In this document: positions 27,187 through 36,308 of the stretch, piece by piece
Layout of the letters: the number at the start of each line of letters is the position of its first letter
Numbering within the stretch: the first letter of the stretch is position 1
Assembly: GCF_003122325.1 (NCBI RefSeq)
Contig: NZ_QFBC01000002.1
Location: 1-64,000 of the forward strand
Direction: 5' to 3'
Source of the DNA: Rhizobium album
GTDB taxonomy: Bacteria > Pseudomonadota > Alphaproteobacteria > Rhizobiales > Rhizobiaceae
DNA: 64,000 nt
Notes under the pieces: model-generated
What the model was told of the DNA's origin: nothing
What the model saw: only the letters and a program-made list of their open reading frames with translations
Databases searched by the model: none
Translations under genes and position numbers: made by a program

Positions 27187-27443
27187 GGCGGGACTCTTGG
27201 CTGCACGGCAGTGCATGGAGCATCAGGCCGGCGTCAAAGGCAAGGCTTGCCCCGCAGCAAAGCCGCCTCGGCAGCGGAATATTTTATGGAAAACGAGCCC
27301 GGATTGCGCCGTGGCACCCGATTCCGCGCCGGCTTTCCGCCGGGTCTCCCGGCCCTTTGCCATGTCATGAAAACATCAATTGCCTTCCGCGGCATTCCCC
27401 GTTAAACAAGCCGCAACAGGTCGAAAAGGCCGCCAGGAGAACC

Positions 27444-27478
27444 AAAACCGTCTGCGCGACATCCGCGCAGACGGTTTT
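27444..27478. terminator. Perfect 15-bp hairpin in a divergent intergenic region
   Basis: AAAACCGTCTGCGCG and CGCGCAGACGGTTTT are exact complements separated by the loop ACATC. With A4 on one side and T4 on the other it looks like a bidirectional intrinsic terminator. It lies in the 347-base gap between the divergent BenE-like and CDF genes, where no annotated gene ends, so it may terminate an unannotated small RNA or shield one promoter from the other. Nothing else definite was seen in that gap. Confidence 0.6.
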
Positions 27479-27533
27479 GCCGTTCCAGGGGCCTTTTTTC
27501 TGCAATTCATTGGCATCTGCATGGGAAAAACCG

Positions 27534-28445
27534 ATGAGCAATCCCGGAAACACGATCGTCCGGCGCCTCGCCTTCTGGGGCATTCCCCTGTCCTTCGGCG
27601 TGATGGGTCTGAAGCTCCTCGCCTGGTGGTTCACCGGTTCGGTGGCGCTGCTCTCCGACGCGCTGGAATCGACGGTCAACGTCGTCGCCGCCTTCATCGC
27701 CTTCTTCGTCATCCGCTATGCCCAGAAGCCGGCCGACGAGGACCATCCCTACGGCCACCACAAGGCGGAATATCTCTCCGCGGTCGTCGAAGGCGTGCTG
27801 ATCGTCGTTGCGGCGCTGATGATCGTCCAGGAAGCAATCCCGCATCTGTGGGCACCGACCCTGCCGGAGGCGCCGGCGCTCGGCCTCGGCATCAACATGC
27901 TGGCCGCGGCCATCAACGCCGCCTGGGCATACCTGCTGATCCGCGCCGGCAAGAAATACCGCTCCCCGGCTCTGACGGCGGACGGCCATCACATCAATTC
28001 CGATGTCGTCACCTCGGTCGGCGTGCTCATCGGCCTGGTGCTGGCTCTGGTGACCGGGTATGCGATCCTCGACCCCGCACTCGCCATCCTCGTGTCGCTC
28101 AACATCCTCTTCCAGGGCTGGAAGGTGATTTCCCATTCCATCGACGGCCTCATGGACAAAGCGGTGGAACTCGACGAAGAAAAGGTGATCAAGGAGGCGA
28201 TCAGCGCCAATGCCGCCGGTTCGCTCGGCGTGCACTACCTGCGCACCCGCCGCGCCGGCGCGGTCACCTTCGTCGCCTTCGACATCGTCGTGCCGAGCAC
28301 CATGCCGGTCGGAAAGGCGCACGACATCTGCGACCGGCTGGAGGATGCCATCAAGGCCGCCCATCCCGGCGCCCGTGTCGTCATCCATGTCGAACCGGAA
28401 AGCGAAGAAGCGCACGGCGTGCGCGTCAAGGTCAAGGAAGCCTGA
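27534..28445 (+). CDS. Cation diffusion facilitator (CDF) family metal transporter
   Basis: A 303-residue inner-membrane efflux protein for divalent metals in exchange for protons. Typical CDF motifs are present: [19 protein letters not shown] in TM2 with its metal-binding Asp, [18 protein letters not shown], and [13 protein letters not shown] in TM5 with the His/Asp pair. The C-terminal cytosolic ferredoxin-like domain ([19 protein letters not shown] ... [13 protein letters not shown]) follows. The likely substrate is Zn, Fe or Mn, not separable here. The start MSNPGN follows a strong intergenic hairpin by 55 bases. Confidence 0.93.
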   Translation: MSNPGNTIVRRLAFWGIPLSFGVMGLKLLAWWFTGSVALLSDALESTVNVVAAFIAFFVIRYAQKPADEDHPYGHHKAEYLSAVVEGVLIVVAALMIVQEAIPHLWAPTLPEAPALGLGINMLAAAINAAWAYLLIRAGKKYRSPALTADGHHINSDVVTSVGVLIGLVLALVTGYAILDPALAILVSLNILFQGWKVISHSIDGLMDKAVELDEEKVIKEAISANAAGSLGVHYLRTRRAGAVTFVAFDIVVPSTMPVGKAHDICDRLEDAIKAAHPGARVVIHVEPESEEAHGVRVKVKEA

Positions 28446-28605
28446 GCGGCCCCAGGCACGAAGGCGAAGCTCCGGGGCCAGGGGCGCTTTTGCCGCCGGG
28501 AAGACTTTCTTCGCCTGTTCTTCCGCTTGTCTTTTTCGCGCATTGTTTTACGCATCGAATAGCACTATGTGCGGAAGAGACGAAATTCACGCTGGAGATG
28601 CGCGC

Positions 28606-29184
28606 ATGAGCGACGAAGACGACAAGAAGACAGAAACGCCTTTGGGCAAGGAAGCGGAAGCCAACCTTTTCAAGTCGCGGTCCATTTTCATCTACGGCGG
28701 CATCACCCAGGAACTGTCGCAGAAGGTATGCTCGCAGCTCGTGGCGCTCGCCGCCGCCAGCGACGACGACATCCGCATCTTCGTATCCTCGCCGGGCGGC
28801 CATGTGGAATCGGGCGATTCCATCCACGACATGATCAAGTTCGTGAAGCCGAAGGTCTGGATCATCGGCACGGGCTGGGTCGCCTCCGCCGGCGCGCTGA
28901 TCTATGTCAGCGTTCCCAAGGAACAGCGCCTTTGCCTGCCGAACACCCGCTTCCTGCTGCATCAACCGTCCGGCGGCACCCGCGGCATGGCATCCGACAT
29001 CGAGATCCAGGCCCGCGAAATCATCAAGATGAACGAGCGCCTCAACCGCATCTTCGCCGACGCCACCGGCCAGCCGATCGAAAAGATCGCCAAGGATACG
29101 GATCGCGACTACTGGCTCTCCGCCGAAGAAGCCAAGAGCTACGGCCTGGTTTCGCGCATCATCACCTCGCAGGCCGATATCTGA
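28606..29184 (+). CDS. ClpP-like ATP-dependent protease proteolytic subunit
   Basis: A 192-residue ClpP-family serine protease. The catalytic triad is visible as Ser in [11 protein letters not shown], His in [10 protein letters not shown] and Asp in [22 protein letters not shown]. The N-terminus is highly charged ([20 protein letters not shown]) and the Ser motif is ASAG rather than the ASMG of canonical ClpP, so this is a divergent paralogue rather than the housekeeping ClpP1. It would form a ring with an AAA+ unfoldase (ClpA/ClpX). GGAG lies 8 bases before the start. A terminator follows. Confidence 0.9.
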   Translation: MSDEDDKKTETPLGKEAEANLFKSRSIFIYGGITQELSQKVCSQLVALAAASDDDIRIFVSSPGGHVESGDSIHDMIKFVKPKVWIIGTGWVASAGALIYVSVPKEQRLCLPNTRFLLHQPSGGTRGMASDIEIQAREIIKMNERLNRIFADATGQPIEKIAKDTDRDYWLSAEEAKSYGLVSRIITSQADI

Positions 29185-29210
29185 GCGAGTTCCTGTCTGG
29201 AAATACGAAG

Positions 29211-29235
29211 GGGCGGTCCATGAGGCCGCCCTTTT
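29211..29235 (+). terminator. Terminator after the ClpP-like gene
   Basis: GGGCGG pairs with CCGCCC around a 9-base loop and is followed by TTTTCG. It lies 26 bases past the stop codon. Confidence 0.75.
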
Positions 29236-29321
29236 CGTTTGTCGAGACGCTAGCATTGCCTCGCTGATCCAAGCACATGAGATATATTCCTTATCGTCAA
29301 TGGCTTGCGAACGCAGGCAGA

Positions 29322-29342
29322 TCCTCGGGACAAGCCCGAGGA
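29322..29342. repeat. Rhizobial palindromic intergenic repeat
   Basis: TCCTCGGG, loop ACAAG, CCCGAGGA is a perfect 8-bp palindrome followed by CGACGCCGGAGAGGT. This sequence type recurs in intergenic regions of rhizobial genomes. It lies between the convergent clpP-like and trpE(G) genes. Only one copy was noticed in the window. Confidence 0.5.
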
Positions 29343-29404
29343 CGACGCCGGAGAGGTTTTCACGGGCAGGCTGAGTGCGATCAACAGGCCGCCCTCTTTT
29401 CGCC

Positions 29405-31594
29405 TCAGGCCGCCTTGGTCTTCGCCCGGCGCGCCAGATGCGCCACGACGTTCTCGATCATCCGCATGCCGGCATCGCCGCCAAGCGTCATGATCGATTC
29501 CGGGTGGAACTGCACGGCGGCAATCGGCTCCTTGGCGTGCTCGATGCCCATGATCGTGCCGTCCTCGCTTTCGGCGGTGATGATGAAATCGCGCGGCAGC
29601 GTCGAGGGATCGGCGAAGATCGAGTGGTAACGGCCGACCGTCACCTCCTTGCCGAGGCCGGAGAAGACGAGGCCCGGCTCCAGCACCCGGATGCGCGACG
29701 GCTTGCCGTGCATCGGCACCGCCAGATGGCGCAACTCGCCGCCATAGGCTTCCGCGATCGCCTGCAGGCCGAGGCAGACGCCGAAGACCGGCAGGTCGCG
29801 GGCACGCGCCTTCCTGATCGTCGCCTTGCAGTCGAAATCCTTCGGGTTTCCCGGTCCGGGCGACAGGACGACGAGATCGGGTTTCAGCCGGTCGAACACC
29901 TCTTCGGCGACCGGCGTGCGCACGGTCGAGACGGAGGCGCCCGTCTGGCGGAAATAATTGGCCAGCGTGTGGACGAAACTGTCCTCGTGGTCGACCAGCA
30001 GGATGTTGATGCCCTCGCCAACGACTGCGACGTCCCGCGAGGCTTTCTGGGCATTTCCGGATTTGGCATCGCGAATGGCGGCAATCATGGCGGAGGCCTT
30101 CAGTTCGGTTTCTGCTTCTTCTTCATGCGCATCGCTGTCGTTGAGCAACGTCGCGCCGGCGCGCACCTCGGCGATGCCGTCCTTGATGCGCACGGTGCGC
30201 AGCGTCAGGCCGGTGTTCATGTCGCCGTTGAAGCCGACCATGCCGATCGCCCCGCCGTACCAGGCGCGCGGGCTCTTTTCATGCGCCTCGATGAAGCGCA
30301 TCGCCCACAGCTTCGGCGCGCCGGTGACGGTGACGGCCCAGGCGTGACTGAGGAAACCGTCGAAGGCGTCCATGTCGGCGCGCAGTCGGCCCTCAATGTG
30401 GTCGACCGTGTGGATGAGGCGCGAATACATCTCGATCTGCCGGCGGCCGATGACCTTGACCGAACCGGGTTCGCAGACGCGCGACTTGTCGTTGCGGTCG
30501 ACATCGGAGCACATGGTGAGTTCCGACTCGTCCTTCTTGGAATTCAAGAGCTTGAGGATCTGCTGGGAATCGGCGATCGGGTCCTCGCCGCGCTTGATGG
30601 TGCCGGAGATCGGGCAGGTCTCGATGCGGCGGCCCGACACGCGCACGAACATTTCCGGCGAGGCGCCAACGAGATATTCCTGGTTGCCGAGGTTGATGAA
30701 GAAGGAATAGGGCGACGGGTTGATCGCCTTCAGGCGTTTGGAAATGTCGGACGGCTTGCTGTCGCAGCGTTCCATGAATTTCTGGCCGGGCACCACCTCG
30801 AAGAGATCGCCCTTGCGAAAGCTCTCCTTCGCCTTGATCACCAGCTCTGCATATTCGCCTGGGCGATGGTCGCCGCGCGGCGGGATGGTGTCGGTGGTGC
30901 GGAACGGCTCGGCGGCGATGTCCCCGGCCTTGCCGAAGGTGCCGAGGCCGCCTTTTTCGAAGTCGTAGCGATCGATCCACGCCTTGGCGGAATAGTTGTC
31001 GACCACCAGGATCTCGTCCGGCAGGTAGAGCACCATGTCGCGCTGGTCGGCCGGCCGTTCGAGCTTCAGGTCGATGGCGTCGAACTGGAAGGCGATGTCG
31101 TAGCCGAAGGCGCCGTAGAGGCCGAGGCTGGCATCGGCTTCGGAGAAGAACAGGTCGGTGACGGCGCGCAGCACGGTGAAGATGGTCGGCATCTTCGAGC
31201 GTTCTTCCTCGGTGAAGACGCGGTCGGGCATGTTGACCGTCAGGTCGAGGCGCCGCGCCGTGGCGGCACCCAGCGTCAGTTCCGCCACCGTCTTCAGCTT
31301 TTCGGTGACGAAGGTCAAAAGCACCTCGCCGCGCCCGTTGAACGCTTCGATCCAGACATGGCGGCCGAAGGAGGAGATGCCGAGCGGCGGATCGATGACG
31401 GCGGTATCCCAGCGGGTATAACGGCCGGGATATTCGTAGTTGGAGGAAAAGACGGCACCGCGGCGTTCGTCGAGCCGGTCGATATAGCTGGAGACGGCGT
31501 CGGCATAAGGCGTCGGCCGGCGCTGGCGCGTCACGGCGATGCCGCCCCTGGTTTCGTAGGTTTCCGAGCCGTCATCCCGAATAATCGTTACCAT
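29405..31594 (-). CDS. trpE: Anthranilate synthase, fused large and glutamine-amidotransferase subunits
   Basis: A 729-residue TrpE(G) fusion, as in rhizobia, converting chorismate and glutamine to anthranilate for tryptophan synthesis. The N-terminal ~500 residues form the chorismate-binding TrpE part ([48 protein letters not shown]). The C-terminal ~200 form the TrpG amidotransferase with nucleophile Cys in [16 protein letters not shown] and the triad His/Glu in [10 protein letters not shown]. The ATG at 31594 follows GAGAGGAACT. It is preceded by the trpL leader and attenuator, so its expression should fall when charged tRNA-Trp is plentiful. Confidence 0.97.
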   Translation of the reverse strand: MVTIIRDDGSETYETRGGIAVTRQRRPTPYADAVSSYIDRLDERRGAVFSSNYEYPGRYTRWDTAVIDPPLGISSFGRHVWIEAFNGRGEVLLTFVTEKLKTVAELTLGAATARRLDLTVNMPDRVFTEEERSKMPTIFTVLRAVTDLFFSEADASLGLYGAFGYDIAFQFDAIDLKLERPADQRDMVLYLPDEILVVDNYSAKAWIDRYDFEKGGLGTFGKAGDIAAEPFRTTDTIPPRGDHRPGEYAELVIKAKESFRKGDLFEVVPGQKFMERCDSKPSDISKRLKAINPSPYSFFINLGNQEYLVGASPEMFVRVSGRRIETCPISGTIKRGEDPIADSQQILKLLNSKKDESELTMCSDVDRNDKSRVCEPGSVKVIGRRQIEMYSRLIHTVDHIEGRLRADMDAFDGFLSHAWAVTVTGAPKLWAMRFIEAHEKSPRAWYGGAIGMVGFNGDMNTGLTLRTVRIKDGIAEVRAGATLLNDSDAHEEEAETELKASAMIAAIRDAKSGNAQKASRDVAVVGEGINILLVDHEDSFVHTLANYFRQTGASVSTVRTPVAEEVFDRLKPDLVVLSPGPGNPKDFDCKATIRKARARDLPVFGVCLGLQAIAEAYGGELRHLAVPMHGKPSRIRVLEPGLVFSGLGKEVTVGRYHSIFADPSTLPRDFIITAESEDGTIMGIEHAKEPIAAVQFHPESIMTLGGDAGMRMIENVVAHLARRAKTKAA

Positions 31595-31644
31595 AGTTCC
31601 TCTCTCTTCATCGAGGCCCGTTCGGCAGGCGGCTTGCAACAAAA

Positions 31645-31672
31645 AAGCCGCCTGGCAGTTTCCGGGCGGCTT
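31645..31672 (-). terminator. trp attenuator terminator
   Basis: On the minus strand AAGCCGCC and GGCGGCTT form an 8-bp stem with a 12-base loop, followed by TTTT. It lies between trpL and trpE(G). An alternative partner (AGCGGCCTCG just after trpL) could compete with the stem as an antiterminator. Confidence 0.85.
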
Positions 31673-31708
31673 GGTCGTAGTCCTTGGACATGACTGGTCG
31701 AGGCCGCT

Positions 31709-31753
31709 TCAGCGTGCCCACCACCAGTTTGCAATGTTCAAGGTCTTGTTCAT
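31709..31753 (-). CDS. trpL: trp leader peptide
   Basis: A 14-residue ORF, MNKTLNIANWWWAR, with three consecutive Trp codons. It is nearly the same as the known Sinorhizobium meliloti trpL peptide. No ribosome binding site precedes the ATG. A promoter-like GTTAACAAT ends 7 bases before the ATG, consistent with the leaderless transcript reported for S. meliloti trpL. Ribosome stalling at the Trp codons would favour the antiterminator and read-through into trpE(G). The attenuated leader RNA and the peptide are reported to act in trans in S. meliloti; whether that holds here is unknown. Confidence 0.92.
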   Translation of the reverse strand: MNKTLNIANWWWAR

Positions 31754-31790
31754 GGCAAAATTGTTAACCCGAGTTCGCGGCCTGCGCAAG
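31754..31790 (-). promoter_or_regulatory. Probable trpL-trpE(G) promoter
   Basis: On the minus strand a CTTGCG-like -35 and a GTTAACAAT -10 region lie directly before the trpL ATG, placing the transcript start at or next to the ATG. Assigned by position and by analogy to the S. meliloti leaderless trpL promoter. Confidence 0.5.
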
Positions 31791-31809
31791 TGGTCTTCTG
31801 CATGGGAAA

Positions 31810-31832
31810 GGGCGGTGCCAGAAACACCGCCC
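31810..31832 (-). terminator. Terminator after the TonB-dependent receptor
   Basis: On the minus strand GGGCGGTG, a 7-base loop and CACCGCCC form a perfect 8-bp stem followed by TTTCCC. It lies 41 bases past the receptor stop codon and insulates the trp promoter. Confidence 0.75.
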
Positions 31833-31872
31833 CTCCGTCCACCGCCCCCGCCGTGATTGGCGTCTGCAACGC

Positions 31873-34113
31873 TTAGAAACGCTGCGTGATGGAAAGCTTG
31901 AAATAACGACCCGGCTCGGAATAATACTCCGCCGGCTGCGCGCGGCCCGTGCGGGCGTTGGCATAGTCGTAATAGGTCTTGTCGAACAGGTTGTAGATAC
32001 CTGCGTTGATCTTCATGCCCTTGATCTGTTCCGGCGCATACCAGGCCGTCAGATCGACGATGCCGTAAGCGGGCGTCTTGAAGTAGGTCGAGGTGGACTC
32101 GCCGCGACCGGCGGCGGAGCCGATCCAGTCGAGCGCGACGCCCCACTGCTCGGTGTCGTAGGCGACGCCGATCACGCCCTTGAGCGGGGCGACCGACTGC
32201 AGGAAGTCGCCGCTGTCGAGATCCTTGCCGTTGGCATAGGCCAGTGCCGTGCGAACGCTGACACCATTGTCGAAACGCTTGTGGGCACCCAGCTCTAGAC
32301 CGAAGATGCGGGCGCGATCGAGATTGACGGCCCGGGTCACGCCGAAAGGATAGACTGAAGGGTCGATCCCCGCGGCAATCGCTTCGCCGTTACTCAGCAC
32401 GCGCGCATCGATGAAGTTCTTGTAACGGTTGTAGAACAGGTTGATGCGACCGCCGAAATCGTCATCGCCGATGTTGGCGCCGATTTCGAAACCGTTGCTG
32501 GTTTCGGATTCGAGGTCGGGATTGCCGACACGCAGATAGGTGCCCGGGCCGCCGAAGGAGGCATAAAGCTCACCGGCCGTCGGCGCGCGGAAGCCCATGG
32601 CCCACTGGCCGTAGATTTCCAGGCCTTCATGCGGCTCGTAGGCGAGACGCAGCTTCGGCGAGATTGCCGTATCGCTGAACGAGCCCGGCAGCGACGGATT
32701 GGTGGCGTTGCGGTCGTAGGCATCCGTCATCTTCGGTTTATGCTCGATCCAGTCGAACCGAACGCCGGGCGTCAGGAAGAAATGGCTGTCGCCGAGAGCG
32801 ATTTCGTCGTCGAGGAAGAAACCGATGCGGTTGCTCTCGACCTTCGGCGTGTCCGCCTGGTTGGTATGCAGGTTGGCGCAGGCAGCATATGCGCCGGTAT
32901 AGGGCGAGCGGCAGTTGTCGGTGCCCGACGAATACTGCTCGCTGGTGATGTGGGCCAGGTCCCAGCCGAAGGTCACGCGGTGGTTGAAGTTGCCGGTGGT
33001 GAAATTCTTCTCGGCCGAACCGATGAGGCCGAAGCTGTCTTCCTCATAATCGTTCTCGCGGGTGATCGGGCCGACCACGGAGGTGGAGCGATAACCGTTA
33101 TAGCCGTTGATGCGCCGCTGCTGCATCCAGTACAGCGCGGCATCGGCGGAATCGATGAAGCCGCCATCGCCTTCCGCACGGTAGCGATAATCGAGCGAAA
33201 CACGGTCACGATCGGTGTCATCGATCGTCCTGTAGTCGCCCGGCCGGTAATTGCCGGTCAGCGACTGCGACGTGCGTGCGTCGATGTCGCGCTGGCGGCG
33301 GAAGCTCTCGCCCGTCACGCCGATCGTGTGGCCGCCGGCCAGTTCCTGGCGCAGCTTGAACAGCAGGTTGTGCTGGTCGTAATCGGCGGGATTGGCCTTC
33401 GTGCGGGTCGGGCCATAGGTGTCGACCGAGCCCTGGCTGTCGCGCTCGTCACCCCACTTATAGCCGCCCTGGAACAGCACCGACGTGCCGTTGATACGCT
33501 TGGCGACGGCCGCCGACGGGCTGTAGCTGTTGTCGGAACCATCATAAGCGAACTTGACGACCGCGCCCCAATCCTTGCCTTCGCTGATCAGGTCTTCCGG
33601 TTCCAGCGTGCGGATGGCGAAGATACCGCCGAGCGCGCCCTGGCCGCCACGGCTCGAATCGGCGCCGCGAACGATATCGACGGCGGAAAGAGAGGAGAAA
33701 TCGAAGCTGTCGACACCGCCTGTGGCGCTGCGCGTCGCATCCGAAAGGTAGGTCAGCGGAATGCCGTCCACCGTCGTCAGGACGCGGTTGCCTTCCAGGC
33801 CGCGGATGTTGATCGCGCCGGTGCTGCGGTTGAAGCTGACGCCCGGCTCGGCGCTGCGGCCGAGATCTTCGATGCTGTTAATCTGCTTCTGCTCGATTTC
33901 GGCAGCAGTCGTTTCCGAAGCGAGAGGCGTATCCGTGGCGCCGGTACCCTGCGCACGGCCGCCCTTGGTAACGACGATCTTCTTCAGCGCCGTGCCGTCA
34001 GAATTGGTTGCCGCGTCGGAAGCGGCATCCTGTGCAAAAGCCCCTGGCGCAACCGCCAGAACGGCAATTGCCGTGCACGTCAAAAGAACCGACCGAGCTT
34101 GCCGGAACACCAT
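31873..34113 (-). CDS. TonB-dependent outer-membrane receptor, heme/hemoglobin-receptor type
   Basis: A 746-residue receptor. A signal peptide (VFRQARSVLLTCTAIAVLAVAPGAFAQ) is followed by a TonB-box-like segment (ALKKIVVTKGG), a plug domain (IRGLEGNRVLTTVDGIPLTYLS, VDIVRGADSSRGGQGALGG) and a 22-strand barrel ending in Phe (FKLSITQRF). FRAP and NPDL boxes typical of heme receptors occur in MGFRAPTAGELY and GNPDLESE, but the His usually between them is not seen. It probably imports heme or another iron source. The start MVFRQARS is chosen for the signal peptide. A RirA-type operator lies upstream; no heme ABC importer is adjacent. Confidence 0.9.
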   Translation of the reverse strand: MVFRQARSVLLTCTAIAVLAVAPGAFAQDAASDAATNSDGTALKKIVVTKGGRAQGTGATDTPLASETTAAEIEQKQINSIEDLGRSAEPGVSFNRSTGAINIRGLEGNRVLTTVDGIPLTYLSDATRSATGGVDSFDFSSLSAVDIVRGADSSRGGQGALGGIFAIRTLEPEDLISEGKDWGAVVKFAYDGSDNSYSPSAAVAKRINGTSVLFQGGYKWGDERDSQGSVDTYGPTRTKANPADYDQHNLLFKLRQELAGGHTIGVTGESFRRQRDIDARTSQSLTGNYRPGDYRTIDDTDRDRVSLDYRYRAEGDGGFIDSADAALYWMQQRRINGYNGYRSTSVVGPITRENDYEEDSFGLIGSAEKNFTTGNFNHRVTFGWDLAHITSEQYSSGTDNCRSPYTGAYAACANLHTNQADTPKVESNRIGFFLDDEIALGDSHFFLTPGVRFDWIEHKPKMTDAYDRNATNPSLPGSFSDTAISPKLRLAYEPHEGLEIYGQWAMGFRAPTAGELYASFGGPGTYLRVGNPDLESETSNGFEIGANIGDDDFGGRINLFYNRYKNFIDARVLSNGEAIAAGIDPSVYPFGVTRAVNLDRARIFGLELGAHKRFDNGVSVRTALAYANGKDLDSGDFLQSVAPLKGVIGVAYDTEQWGVALDWIGSAAGRGESTSTYFKTPAYGIVDLTAWYAPEQIKGMKINAGIYNLFDKTYYDYANARTGRAQPAEYYSEPGRYFKLSITQRF

Positions 34114-34245
34114 GGACCATTTCCTTTCGATGTAAATCACCGGGCTGGCTGGTCGGGCGGCAAAGCGCTCAATGGGCTGGCTAGGCATATCAATAATTGA
34201 AGTACGGCGAATTTTCGCTGCCTTATTTATGTCGCATAAAAAACA

Positions 34246-34260
34246 TGACTTTGGTTGTCA
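34246..34260 (-). promoter_or_regulatory. Iron-responsive operator (RirA-type) for the receptor gene
   Basis: TGACTTTGGTTGTCA fits the TGA-N9-TCA iron-responsive operator recognised by RirA in rhizobia. On the minus strand it overlaps a TTGACA -35 hexamer (34256-34261), with TTATGC about 16 bases on, so binding would block the promoter. Position and target gene type make this credible; the bare motif is short and can occur by chance. Confidence 0.6.
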
Positions 34261-34390
34261 ATAAATTAAAGCAGAGTCCGGCACTCACCTTAAAGGTCCC
34301 GAGGCAAAGTTGCGAAATTGCAACGAATCCGGGGCATTCGCGTTCCTCCCCAGGGCCTGTTCCACAGGCCGACGAAAACGGAAGGAACGC

Positions 34391-35197
34391 ATGAGAAAAG
34401 CCAAGCTGCTTGCCGCCTGCCTGTCCGTGGCGATTCTCGGCGGCCAGACCCTGCCGATGCAGGGTCCCCTGCCCCTTGCCGATCCGCGCAAGGAAAAGAA
34501 GGAGGAGGAGACGGCCCAGCCGAAGGAGAGTGTCCGGGGAAAGGACAAGCAGCCTCCGGAGAGCGAGGATGAAAAAGGCAAGCCGGATGCGGAGAGCGTG
34601 GCAACGCCTCCGTCCGAAGACCTGGAAGTGGAACCCGAATCGACGGAAGACCATGCGCGTTGCCTCGCCGAACTGGAAGCGCTTGGCGTCACCTTCAAAC
34701 CGGCCGAGCGCCTCGACGAGGGAAAGGGATGCGGCATCGACAAGCCGTTGCTCGTCACCGCCATCCAGCCGGGCGTGGCGCTGAAACCGGAGGGCAAGCT
34801 GCGCTGCCCGACGGCGATGGCGCTGGCACGCTGGGCGAAGGAGACGGTGCTGCCGGCAGCCGGCATCGCTTTTGCCGGGGATACCGTCGTCAGCCTCGAC
34901 CAGGCTTCCGCCTACGTCTGCCGGCTGCGCAACAACGCCGAAACCGGCAAGATTTCCGAGCATGCCCGCGGCAACGCCGTCGACATCGCCTCTTTCACCT
35001 TCAAGAGCGGCAAGACGGTGGAGATCAAGCCGCGGCGCGAGGATTCGACGTTTTCGGGGGCTTTCCAGCGCAGCGTCACCGCCGCCGCCTGCCTCTACTT
35101 CACCACCGTGCTCGACCCGGAAAGCGATGCGGCGCACGAAAACCACCTGCATCTCGACGTGCTGCAGCGCAAGGGCGGTTACCGTTACTGCCGGTGA
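34391..35197 (+). CDS. Extensin-like protein (exported, DD-peptidase-like fold)
   Basis: A 268-residue protein of the extensin-like C-terminal family. A signal peptide or N-terminal anchor (MRKAKLLAACLSVAILGGQTLP) is followed by a ~65-residue highly charged low-complexity linker (KEKKEEETAQPKESVRGK...). The conserved domain follows: CGIDKPLLVTAI, LRCPTAMALARW, ISEHARGNAVDIASF and ENHLHLDV. The His/Asp pattern (SEHARGNAVDI ... HLHLD) recalls peptidase M15-like zinc sites, so a peptidoglycan role in the periplasm is plausible but not shown. The start is set by AGGAACGC and the signal peptide. Confidence 0.88.
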   Translation: MRKAKLLAACLSVAILGGQTLPMQGPLPLADPRKEKKEEETAQPKESVRGKDKQPPESEDEKGKPDAESVATPPSEDLEVEPESTEDHARCLAELEALGVTFKPAERLDEGKGCGIDKPLLVTAIQPGVALKPEGKLRCPTAMALARWAKETVLPAAGIAFAGDTVVSLDQASAYVCRLRNNAETGKISEHARGNAVDIASFTFKSGKTVEIKPRREDSTFSGAFQRSVTAAACLYFTTVLDPESDAAHENHLHLDVLQRKGGYRYCR

Positions 35198-35249
35198 TGC
35201 AAACCGTTTCCGCCTTGCCGGAGGCTGCAGGCATGCTATTGGCATCACC

Positions 35250-35909
35250 ATGTCCAGGGATGAACAGCAGCCGCCGGCGGAGCGTCCGCGTGGGCCGGGC
35301 CGCCGCAAGGCGATGCCGGATGCCGAGCGGCGGGCGATGATCATCGCCACTGCCCTCGAAACCTTCATCGAGCGCGGCTATTCCGGCACGACCACCGATA
35401 ATGTCGCTGCCCGTTGCCGGATTTCAAAGCAGACGCTGTATGCCTTCTTTCCCAGCAAGACGGCGCTCTTCGTTGCCGCCGTCGCCGCCCACCGGCAGAT
35501 GATGCTCGACCTGCCGCGGCCGGACGAGGAGCGGCTGCCGATCGCCGAGACCCTGGAACGCATCTTCCTCCTCGATATCAGCGATGAAATCGAACGCAAG
35601 CGTTCGACCTTCATCCATATGGTGATGCAGGAGGCCGACCGCTTTCCGGAAATCGGCGAGGTGCTGTATCGCGAAGGCCTGATGCGGTCGCTGACCGATC
35701 TTGCCGAATGGCTCGCAACGCAACGCAGCCTCGGCCGCCTGGACATCGACGATCCCCTGAGCGGCGCGCGCATTCTCATGGACATGATTTTCGGCGGGCG
35801 CGGCGCGCCGGGACCGAAGGGCCGGGACTGGATGACACCGGAAATCCGCAGCCATCACCTGAGGCGCTGCATCGCCATCTTCGCCCGCGGCACGGCGCCT
35901 CAGACGTAA
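35250..35909 (+). CDS. TetR family transcriptional regulator
   Basis: A 219-residue regulator. The N-terminal helix-turn-helix is typical (AMIIATALETFIERGYSGTTTDNVAARCRISKQTLYAFFPSKTALFVAAV). The C-terminal ~150 residues form a ligand-binding domain of the AcrR/RutR-like kind (ERKRSTFIHMVMQEADRFPEIGEVLY). It follows the extensin-like gene by 52 bases. Its ligand and targets are not evident; no efflux pump is adjacent. Its 3' end overlaps the convergent coiled-coil gene by 10 bases. Confidence 0.9.
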   Translation: MSRDEQQPPAERPRGPGRRKAMPDAERRAMIIATALETFIERGYSGTTTDNVAARCRISKQTLYAFFPSKTALFVAAVAAHRQMMLDLPRPDEERLPIAETLERIFLLDISDEIERKRSTFIHMVMQEADRFPEIGEVLYREGLMRSLTDLAEWLATQRSLGRLDIDDPLSGARILMDMIFGGRGAPGPKGRDWMTPEIRSHHLRRCIAIFARGTAPQT

Positions 35910-36229
35910 AGCGTACGGTCGCCGAAGGGGGCGCCGTCCTCGAAGTTGCGGGTGCCGATCTTCGACGTCTCCGTCTGTTGCGCCTGCGTTTCCTTCTGCT
36001 TGGACTGGCTGCTTTCGGTGGCCTCCAGGGCGGCCAGTTGCGCCTTCAGCGCTGCGATCTCCTTGTTGATGTCGGCCTTCGCGGACTCGTCCTTGGCATC
36101 GGCAAGTTCCGTCTGTTTTGCCGAGATCTGTGCCTGCAGTTCGGCCTTCTGCGCCTTGGTGCTGGCCGTGCTGGAAACCGAGTTGCTGGTCGCAGACAAG
36201 AGTGTTGTACTGGAAATCGATCCCACCAT
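35900..36229 (-). CDS. Small coiled-coil protein
   Basis: A 109-residue protein. After a Ser/Thr-rich start (MVGSISSTTLLSATSNSVSSTAST) it has a ~55-residue strong coiled coil rich in Lys, Glu, Ala and Gln (KAQKAELQAQISAKQTELADAKDESAKADINKEIAALKAQLAALEA), then a polar tail. No signal peptide. The N-terminus recalls short FlxA-like flagellar or secreted proteins, but that is weak. The ATG at 36229 is chosen over 36283 because the extra residues are unlike the rest. Confidence 0.7.
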   Translation of the reverse strand: MVGSISSTTLLSATSNSVSSTASTKAQKAELQAQISAKQTELADAKDESAKADINKEIAALKAQLAALEATESSQSKQKETQAQQTETSKIGTRNFEDGAPFGDRTLYV

Positions 36230-36308
36230 GATTTTCCCCTTCGATGGATCAGGAAGTGATTTCGGTACTCTGGCGTACAACAATTAAAGAGCGATTAACC
36301 AAACCGGT

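Noticed and set aside
29375-31693. 772-codon open frame opposite trpE(G)
   Set aside because: It mirrors the strongly conserved TrpE(G) coding strand and has no domain or plausible start signal of its own.
31873-34113. Naming the TonB-dependent receptor as ShmR or HmuR
   Set aside because: The heme-receptor boxes are partial, the conserved His is missing, and no heme uptake genes are adjacent.
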